Shown piece after piece: positions 30,146 through 35,511 of a stretch of 35,511 nt of DNA. Made by a program: the position numbers and the translations under genes. This DNA comes from an uncultured Bacillaceae bacterium (lineage in GTDB: Bacteria > Bacillota > Bacilli > Bacillales > Pradoshiaceae): positions 1-35,511 of the forward strand of contig CAJGCH010000001.1 in NCBI GenBank assembly GCA_904501845.1. The letters run 5' to 3'. A model generated the notes under the pieces. It was not told the DNA's origin and ran no database searches. It was given only the letters and a program-made list of their open reading frames with translations. The stretch's first letter is position 1, and the number at the start of each line of letters is the position of its first letter.

Positions 30146-31423
30146 ATGGCTGTTCAAATTCCAAGAGGAACTCAGGATATTCTTCCTGGCGAATCAGAAA
30201 AATGGCAGTATATTGAACGGGTTGCGAAGGACCTATGTGACCTGTATCAATACGAAGAAATACGCACACCAATCTTTGAAAGCACAGAGCTTTTTGAAAA
30301 AGGTGTAGGGGATACAACGGACATCGTCCAAAAAGAGATGTACACATTCACCGATAAAGGCAATAGAAGCTTGACTCTTCGCCCTGAAGGAACAGCAGCA
30401 GTCGTTCGTTCCTTTGTCGGAAATAAAATGCACGGAAATGCGGTTCAGCCGGTTAAGCTCTATTACAATGGACCGATGTTCCGTTACGAGCGCCCGCAGG
30501 CTGGCCGTTTCCGCCAGTTTGTCCAATTTGGCGTTGAGGCGCTCGGAAGCTCAGATCCGGCAATCGATGCAGAAGTCATCTCACTTGCGATGAATATCTA
30601 TAAAAAAGTCGGCTTAAAGAATACGAAGCTTATCATCAACAGCCTTGGTGATAAAGAAAGCCGCACCAAGCACAGAGAGGCATTGATCAAGCATTTTGAA
30701 CCGCGTATCGGCGAGTTCTGCTCCAATTGCAAAAGCCGCTTAGAGCGCAATCCCCTTCGTATCCTTGATTGCAAGGAGGACCGTAATCACGAGCTGATGA
30801 ATACAGCGCCGGCAATCATTGATTACTTGAATGAGGAATCCTTGGACTATTTCAAAAAGGTCACTTCTTACTTAGATGGAATCGGAATAGCCTATACCGT
30901 GGATCCGAAATTGGTTCGCGGGTTGGATTATTATAACCATACGGCTTTTGAAATCATGCTTGATTCAGAAGGATTTGGCGCCATTACGACCCTTTGCGGC
31001 GGCGGCCGGTACAATGGATTGGTCCAAGATATGGGCGGTCCTGAAACACCGGGCATCGGATTCGCATTCAGCATCGAACGCCTGCTGTCAGCGCTTGAGG
31101 CAGAAAAAATCGAGTTGCCGATTGAGAAAAAAGTTGATTGCTTCATCGTCTCTCTTGGAGAAGCGGCACAGGATTATTCGGTAAAGCTTGTCAATGATCT
31201 TCGTTTAAATGGGATTTCTGCTGAGAAAGACTATTCGGGCCGGAAGGCAAAAGGTCAGTTCAAAGCGGCCGATCGTGTACATGCGAGATATGTGGCAGTC
31301 CTTGGTGAAGATGAATTGAAAGAAAATCAAATTGCGCTAAAAGATATGGAAACTGGAGAGCAGCAAACCATTGCGCTACCTGACCTTGTTACAGTATTAC
31401 AATCTAAACTTGGCAGTATTTGA
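30146..31423 (+). CDS. hisS: Histidyl-tRNA synthetase
   Basis: 425 residues, class II synthetase. Motif 1 region RTPIFESTELFEKGVGDTTD, motif 2 MFRYERPQAGRFRQFVQFGVE, histidine-binding LVRGLDYYNHTAFE (256-269) and GGGRYNGL, motif 3 GIGFAFSIERLL and a C-terminal anticodon domain (about 330-425) are all present. It charges tRNA-His. It lies under T-box control and 12 bases before aspS, so both synthetases answer to the same leader. AAGGAGGAAG upstream is a strong ribosome site. Confidence 0.98.
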   Translation: MAVQIPRGTQDILPGESEKWQYIERVAKDLCDLYQYEEIRTPIFESTELFEKGVGDTTDIVQKEMYTFTDKGNRSLTLRPEGTAAVVRSFVGNKMHGNAVQPVKLYYNGPMFRYERPQAGRFRQFVQFGVEALGSSDPAIDAEVISLAMNIYKKVGLKNTKLIINSLGDKESRTKHREALIKHFEPRIGEFCSNCKSRLERNPLRILDCKEDRNHELMNTAPAIIDYLNEESLDYFKKVTSYLDGIGIAYTVDPKLVRGLDYYNHTAFEIMLDSEGFGAITTLCGGGRYNGLVQDMGGPETPGIGFAFSIERLLSALEAEKIELPIEKKVDCFIVSLGEAAQDYSVKLVNDLRLNGISAEKDYSGRKAKGQFKAADRVHARYVAVLGEDELKENQIALKDMETGEQQTIALPDLVTVLQSKLGSI

Positions 31424-31435
31424 GGAGGAAGTAGG

Positions 31436-33220
31436 ATGTTTGGGAGAACATATTTTTGTGGTGAAGTACCAGAGAAAGCGATAGGAGAAACAATCACAAT
31501 TAAAGGATGGGTACAAAAGCGAAGAGATCTTGGCGGTCTAATCTTCATCGATCTTCGTGACCGGACAGGGATTGTCCAAGTTGTATTTAATCCTGATGCC
31601 TCACCGGAAGCGCTCGGCACAGCGGAAAAAATCAGAAGTGAATATGTACTTAGCGTAACTGGGAAAGTCATTGCCCGTGAGGGAGGCACCGTCAACAAAA
31701 ACTTGAAGACAGGTTCTATTGAGATCCTTGCTTCTGAGGTGACGATTCTAAATGAAGCCAAGACACCTCCTTTTACCATTACGGATAATACAGATGCATC
31801 AGAGGATATCCGTTTAGCCTACCGTTATTTAGATTTGCGCCGTCCTGCTATGTTTGAAACATTCAAGATGAGACATCAAACAACGAAGGCGATTCGCAAT
31901 TTCCTTGACTCCGAAGGATTCCTGGACATCGAGACGCCAATCTTAACAAAGAGTACGCCGGAGGGAGCGCGTGACTATTTAGTCCCAAGCCGTGTGCATG
32001 AAGGAGAATTCTATGCATTGCCTCAATCTCCGCAAATCTTTAAGCAATTGCTGATGGTTTCAGGCTTTGAACGTTATTATCAAATCGCCCGCTGCTTCCG
32101 TGACGAAGACTTGCGTGCCGATCGCCAGCCGGAATTCACACAAATTGATATCGAAACAAGCTTCATGAGCCAAGAGGATATCATGAGCATGACCGAGCGC
32201 ATGATGCAGAAGGTCATGAAGGAAGTAAAAGGAATAGAGATTTCTCTTCCGCTTCCACGCTTGACGTATAAGGATGCAATGGGCAGATATGGCTCTGATA
32301 AACCTGATACTCGTTTCGGCATGGAACTGATTGACTTAAGCGAAGTAGTGAAGGATTCTGGATTTAAGGTATTCGCTTCAGCAGTCGCGAACGGCGGCGA
32401 AGTTAAAGCCCTAAATATTAAAGGTGCTGCAGCGAATTATTCCAGAAAAGACATCGATGCTTTAGGTGAATTCGCAGGCCGCTACGGAGCAAAAGGTCTT
32501 GCTTGGATGAAGATGGAGGAAGAAGGCTTAAAAGGCCCAATCGCGAAATTCTTCCAAGATGAAGAAGGCGAAGCGTTGATTGAGGCAACCGAAGCGCAGA
32601 GTGGAGACTTATTAGTCTTTGTGGCTGACAAGAAATCCGTCGTGGCTGATTCCCTTGGCGCGCTTCGCGTGAAGCTTGGTAAAGAGCTGAAGCTGATTGA
32701 TGAGAGCAAATTCAACTTCCTGTGGGTGACGGACTGGCCATTATTCGAATATGATGAGGAAGAAGGCAGATACTATGCCGCCCATCATCCATTCACAATG
32801 CCTGTGCGTGAGGACTTGGCCATGCTTGATGAAAATCCTATCGAAGTCAAAGCACAAGCCTATGACCTTGTACTAAATGGATATGAGCTTGGCGGAGGAA
32901 GCCTGCGTATTTTCGAGCGTGATATTCAAGAAAGAATGTTTGAAGCACTTGGATTTACGAAAGAAGAAGCAAACGAACAATTCGGATTCCTTATGGAAGC
33001 ATTCGAATATGGTACGCCTCCACACGGTGGAATCGCCCTTGGACTCGATCGTTTAGTCATGCTTCTTTCTGGCAGCACGAATCTTCGTGATACCATTGCC
33101 TTCCCGAAAACGGCAAGCGCGAGCTGCATGCTGACAAAAGCGCCTGGCGAAGTATCAGATAGCCAGCTTGAAGAACTTAGTCTAAAGGTCACGAAAAAGG
33201 AAAGTACCTTGAAAAAATGA
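31436..33220 (+). CDS. aspS: Aspartyl-tRNA synthetase
   Basis: 594 residues, bacterial-type class II enzyme. The N-terminal OB anticodon domain (about 1-110) carries GWVQKRRDLGGLIFIDLRDR. Motif 1 region FLDIETPILTKSTPEGARDY, motif 2 RCFRDEDLRADRQPEFTQIDIE, the bacterial GAD insertion domain (about 290-410) and motif 3 GGIALGLDRLVMLL follow. It charges tRNA-Asp; many bacterial forms also mischarge tRNA-Asn for amidation, which I cannot judge here. It is cotranscribed with hisS. The 6S RNA promoter overlaps its last codons. Confidence 0.98.
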   Translation: MFGRTYFCGEVPEKAIGETITIKGWVQKRRDLGGLIFIDLRDRTGIVQVVFNPDASPEALGTAEKIRSEYVLSVTGKVIAREGGTVNKNLKTGSIEILASEVTILNEAKTPPFTITDNTDASEDIRLAYRYLDLRRPAMFETFKMRHQTTKAIRNFLDSEGFLDIETPILTKSTPEGARDYLVPSRVHEGEFYALPQSPQIFKQLLMVSGFERYYQIARCFRDEDLRADRQPEFTQIDIETSFMSQEDIMSMTERMMQKVMKEVKGIEISLPLPRLTYKDAMGRYGSDKPDTRFGMELIDLSEVVKDSGFKVFASAVANGGEVKALNIKGAAANYSRKDIDALGEFAGRYGAKGLAWMKMEEEGLKGPIAKFFQDEEGEALIEATEAQSGDLLVFVADKKSVVADSLGALRVKLGKELKLIDESKFNFLWVTDWPLFEYDEEEGRYYAAHHPFTMPVREDLAMLDENPIEVKAQAYDLVLNGYELGGGSLRIFERDIQERMFEALGFTKEEANEQFGFLMEAFEYGTPPHGGIALGLDRLVMLLSGSTNLRDTIAFPKTASASCMLTKAPGEVSDSQLEELSLKVTKKESTLKK

Positions 33221-33237
33221 GATAATTCTGATAAGAT
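33209..33237 (+). promoter_or_regulatory. Promoter of the 6S RNA gene
   Basis: TTGAAA (33209-33214) and TAAGAT (33232-33237) are 17 bases apart, with an extended TGA before the -10. The -35 lies within the last codons of aspS. Predicted start near 33244. Confidence 0.6.
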
Positions 33238-33243
33238 ATAAAT

Positions 33244-33438
33244 CAAATGACGTCCTGAAGTGTACGTTATGCAACCTTATTGTTTTGACCGAACATTTCT
33301 TTTAACGGGAGTCCGGCGTTTACCGTTTGCACAAATGCCTTGTCTGAGGGGACTTGTAACAGAACGGAACAGGACACCCACCTGCCGAGGGCGGGCCAAA
33401 GCATCAGGCATCAAACGGCACATGTCGGGACGTCTGTA
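33244..33438 (+). ncRNA. bsrA: 6S RNA (6S-1 / BsrA type)
   Basis: The closing stem pairs GACGTCCTGA (33249-33258) with TCGGGACGTC (33425-33434), one wobble, giving a long rod of about 190-195 bases, the size of 6S RNA. GTTTTGACCGAAC (33282-33294) is the complement of the product RNA start GUUCGGUCAAAAC known for B. subtilis 6S-1. RNA polymerase copies this template when nutrients return and thereby releases itself. The place between aspS and tcdA (yrvM) is that of bsrA in B. subtilis. The RNA binds sigma-A polymerase and damps transcription in stationary phase. The exact 3' end is uncertain; a longer primary transcript to the hairpin at 33457 is possible. Confidence 0.9.
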
Positions 33439-33456
33439 CATACGTTTTTACGGTTT

Positions 33457-33489
33457 TCCGCCTTGCATTTGTGCAGGGCGGATTTTTTT
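33457..33489 (+). terminator. Terminator downstream of 6S RNA
   Basis: TCCGCCTTGCA (33457-33467) pairs with TGCAGGGCGGA (33472-33482), one wobble, loop TTTG, followed by seven T. It would end the primary 6S transcript and any aspS read-through. Confidence 0.88.
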
Positions 33490-33643
33490 ATTATCTATAT
33501 CATTTAAACGTATCTGTAATATATGATATGATTTTATCTGGTTTACATGGCTTTACTGACCGTTTGAATGAAATAGAATGTTTAGAATTGGATTACAAGG
33601 AAAATAACAAAAGAAATTAACTTATATTGGAGTGTTTGAATTT

Positions 33644-34405
33644 ATGCTGCATCAATTTTCCCGAAATGAGCTTGCCATTGGTAAAGACGGGCTTGAAACA
33701 TTGAAGAATACCTCTGTCGCCATTCTTGGAATCGGAGGAGTTGGATCGTTTGCGGTTGAAGCTTTGGCGCGCTCCGGAGTGGGGCGCCTAATCCTGGTGG
33801 ATAAGGATGATATTGATATTACCAATGTCAATCGTCAAATCCATGCCCTGTTATCGACGGTCGGACAGCAAAAGGTCGATGCGATGAAAACACGCATCCT
33901 GGAAATAAATCCGGATTGTGATGTCGTTGCCTTGAAGATGTTTTATACAGAGGAAACCTATGAGGAATTCTTTGCACAGAAGCCGGACTTTGTCATCGAT
34001 GCTTCTGACACGATCATTTACAAAATCCATTTAATGAAGGAATGTTTGCAGCGCGGAATTCCGATGATCTCCAGCATGGGAGCGGCTAACAAGATGGACC
34101 CGACAAGATTTAAAATCGCGGATATCTCTAAAACTCATACAGACCCGCTGGCAAAGGTCATCCGCACAAAGCTGAGAAAAGAAGGTATTCATAAAGGAAT
34201 CCCCGTTATTTTCTCAGATGAGAGCCCCATCGTGCCAAAGATGGAAGTGACAAAAGAGGTCGGCAATCAAGAGGCGGACATACGCAAAGCGAAATTCCCG
34301 CCATCCTCCAATGCCTTTGTTCCATCGGCAGCCGGATTAATTGCGGCGAGCTGGGTGGTTAAAGAAGCCTTGAAAGATATCAAATTAACTCGCGTAAATG
34401 ATTAA
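33644..34405 (+). CDS. tcdA: TcdA, tRNA threonylcarbamoyladenosine dehydratase
   Basis: 253 residues from ATG 33644, chosen because GGAG lies 11 bases upstream; an earlier in-frame GTG (33632) overlaps that site. The ThiF/E1-like fold has the nucleotide motif GIGGVGSFAVEALARSG (29-45), the acidic strand LVDKDDIDITNVNRQ (51-65) and ISSMGAANKMDPT. TcdA (YgdL/CsdL, YrvM in B. subtilis) uses ATP to close the threonylcarbamoyl group of t6A37 into the cyclic form ct6A on ANN-decoding tRNAs. The 33490-33643 stretch upstream is AT-rich, and I see no clear promoter in it. A strong terminator follows the gene. Confidence 0.94.
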   Translation: MLHQFSRNELAIGKDGLETLKNTSVAILGIGGVGSFAVEALARSGVGRLILVDKDDIDITNVNRQIHALLSTVGQQKVDAMKTRILEINPDCDVVALKMFYTEETYEEFFAQKPDFVIDASDTIIYKIHLMKECLQRGIPMISSMGAANKMDPTRFKIADISKTHTDPLAKVIRTKLRKEGIHKGIPVIFSDESPIVPKMEVTKEVGNQEADIRKAKFPPSSNAFVPSAAGLIAASWVVKEALKDIKLTRVND

Positions 34406-34416
34406 TTTAACGAGCG

Positions 34417-34457
34417 AAATCAAAAAGCCCAGGCAAATAGGCCGGGCTTTTTGATTT
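34417..34457 (+). terminator. Terminator after tcdA
   Basis: AAATCAAAAAGCCC (34417-34430) pairs perfectly with GGGCTTTTTGATTT (34444-34457). The inner loop can pair further through AGGC and GGCC words. The stem is symmetrical and could act in both directions. Confidence 0.85.
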
Positions 34458-34622
34458 GGCTGGAGCTTGTTACTTTAATAAAAAATTAGTGTATTATTAT
34501 CCTAAAAGTATCCCATTAATCCTTCTTCCCATTGGAAATCAATTGAGTTGAGCGGGTAAAATGGGTAAATTTAAAAAGCTCTTAATTGTGAGACAATCAA
34601 ACTTATCCAGGAGGAATTCATA

Positions 34623-35249
34623 TTGAATCTATTAGTTGTTAAAGCCAATAATCGTCCAGATGGAATATCAACAAAAATGTATGAGACATACATAGCAGAG
34701 GCAAAGAAACAGGGACTAAATGTTACGACCTTTGATGTATTTGCAGAAGATATGCCATACTTTGGCCAAGATTTATTCAATGCCCTTGGCAAGCTGCAAA
34801 ATAAAGCGGAATTGACGGAGGCAGAAGCAAGGCTATTAGCTGCAAAACAAAAAGCGAAAGATGCAGTTGCGGCAGCAGATATCATCGTATTTGCCTTCCC
34901 TTTATGGAACTTGACGATTCCAGCGCCACTACACACATTCTTTGATTATATTTTCGAAGCGGGCTTCTCGTTCCGCTATAATGAGAAAGGCCAGCTTGAG
35001 GGTCTAATGAGCGATAAAAAAGCCATCATCCTATGTGCAAGAGGCGGCGTTTACTCAACGCCTGAAATGGAGCCTCTTGAAATGGCTGCAAATTATGTAC
35101 GTCATGCAATCGGTATGTTCGGCATGCAGGTGGTGGATGAGATCATCATTGAGGGTCATAACGCTAATCCTGCAAAAGCGGAGGAAATCGTTGCTGCAGG
35201 TTTAGAAAAAGTGAAGGCATCTGTTTATAAATTTTACCAATTTGCCTAA
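34623..35249 (+). CDS. azoR: FMN-dependent NADH-azoreductase
   Basis: 208 residues, TTG start with AGGAGG 8 bases upstream. It is a flavodoxin-fold quinone/azo reductase: VVKANNRPDGISTKMYETYI at the N-terminus binds FMN phosphate, FAFPLWNLTIPAPLHTFFDYIF is the conserved flavin and dimer segment, and CARGGVYS follows. It reduces quinones and azo compounds with NADH and protects cells from electrophile stress. I cannot tell which paralogue (AzoR1 or AzoR2 type) it is. It does not belong to the neighbouring order in B. subtilis. A TTGTTA...TATTAT pair near 34467-34497 with 19-base spacing is a weak promoter candidate. Confidence 0.92.
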   Translation: MNLLVVKANNRPDGISTKMYETYIAEAKKQGLNVTTFDVFAEDMPYFGQDLFNALGKLQNKAELTEAEARLLAAKQKAKDAVAAADIIVFAFPLWNLTIPAPLHTFFDYIFEAGFSFRYNEKGQLEGLMSDKKAIILCARGGVYSTPEMEPLEMAANYVRHAIGMFGMQVVDEIIIEGHNANPAKAEEIVAAGLEKVKASVYKFYQFA

Positions 35250-35252
35250 AAG

Positions 35253-35301
35253 GAGCTGTCCCGAATAGTCGGATTGTCCGACTTGCCGGGGCAGTTTTTT
35301 T
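35253..35301 (+). terminator. Terminator after the azoreductase gene
   Basis: GCTGTCCCG (35255-35263) pairs with CGGGGCAGT (35287-35295, wobbles allowed), enclosing a second stem AGTCGGA/TCCGACT (35267-35273 and 35277-35283), followed by a T-run. A two-tier terminator. Confidence 0.85.
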
Positions 35302-35324
35302 GAAGGCAGATTAATGCTTTATAT

Positions 35325-35353
35325 TTGCCGTCCCTTCAAAAGTCCAATATGAT
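35325..35353 (+). promoter_or_regulatory. Promoter of the SDR gene
   Basis: TTGCCG (35325-35330) and TATGAT (35348-35353) are separated by 17 bases. It would give a leader of about 50 bases before the ATG. Confidence 0.5.
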
Positions 35354-35409
35354 GAAATTATAGTCAGAAAGTATGAAGTATATTTCTTGAAGGAAGCAGG
35401 GGATTTCTT

Positions 35410-35511
35410 ATGAAAAATGTATATGTTATCACCGGCGGAACCGGCGGTATGGGGAAAGCTGCAGCAGAGCTTGTAGGAAAAAAGGGCATCGTGCTATTGG
35501 CAGATATTTCA
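35410..35511 (+). CDS. Short-chain dehydrogenase/reductase (3' end missing)
   Basis: The first 34 residues are visible before the window ends. MKNVYVITGGTGGMGKAAAELV contains the Rossmann cofactor motif TGGTGGMG, the classical TGxxxGxG of the SDR superfamily, and LLADIS is the second strand, whose acidic end selects NAD(H) rather than NADP(H). Substrate cannot be judged from this fragment. A purine-rich stretch (GAAGCAGGGG) lies before the ATG. It follows the azoreductase, with a terminator and its own promoter between, so it is probably a separate transcript. Confidence 0.85.
   Translation, partial: MKNVYVITGGTGGMGKAAAELVGKKGIVLLADIS

Noticed and set aside
33260..33526. Open frame of 88 codons starting MYVMQPYCFD
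   Set aside because: It lies over the 6S RNA and its terminator, has no ribosome site and has composition unlike the neighbouring proteins.
1..35511. Mobile elements, prophage, toxin-antitoxin or defence genes
   Set aside because: No transposase, integrase, terminal inverted repeats or known defence domain seen. Apart from its right end, the gene order is that of conserved core genome.

Overview
The window is a stretch of chromosome from an endospore-forming member of the Bacillaceae. Eight or more sporulation genes (spoIVFA/FB, spo0B, safA, bofC, spoVB and others) are interleaved with housekeeping genes in an order that largely matches the Bacillus subtilis spoIVF-obg-pheA-ruvAB-secDF-relA-hisS region. 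An RNase E/G gene next to rplU (absent from B. subtilis 168 as far as I know), the lack of a nad cluster beside niaR and a much-diverged SafA point to a bacillus outside the B. subtilis group. I cannot name the species. No transposase, phage gene, CRISPR array, tRNA or rRNA is visible, and the window reads as core genome with small local novelties.

Layout. 1-2812: end of spoIVFA, spoIVFB (pro-sigma-K protease pair) and rng. 2809-3948: autoregulated L21 leader, rplU, prp (protease that trims L27) and rpmA. 4058-7444: spo0B, obg, pheB and pheA. 7460-11240: niaR on the minus strand, then the spore genes safA, a CotS/APH-like kinase homologue and bofC. 11282-15789: a likely LexA-controlled run of ruvA, ruvB, a DUF2905 gene, queA, tgt and yajC. 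15769-18561: minus-strand yrzE and spoVB around a plus-strand DUF421 gene. 18695-24858: comN, secDF, a LapA-domain gene, recJ and apt. 24913-27724: relA and dtd. 27721-29760: a large SH3b-amidase on the minus strand and a tiny YrzK-like gene. 29757-33220: a T-box riboswitch controlling hisS-aspS. 33209-33489: a 6S-1 type 6S RNA gene. 33644-35511: tcdA, an FMN-dependent azoreductase and the start of a short-chain dehydrogenase, where the conserved gene order appears to end.

How the parts work together. SpoIVFA/FB, BofC, SafA and SpoVB belong to the engulfment-to-coat phase of sporulation, and Spo0B passes phosphate in the relay that starts it. RplU, Prp, RpmA, Obg, HisS, AspS, QueA, Tgt, Dtd, TcdA and RelA form a translation, ribosome-assembly and stringent-response set. 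YajC and SecDF support protein export. RuvAB and RecJ act in DNA repair. RNA-level control is dense: an L21 leader, a T-box, a 6S RNA, a hairpin in the relA leader, and hairpins before rng and between pheB and pheA. I found no previously undescribed multi-gene system. The most checkable oddities are the SafA pentapeptide repeats, the Ser in the Obg G4 motif, the rng leader hairpin, the pheB-pheA hairpins, the relA leader hairpin and the orphan niaR.
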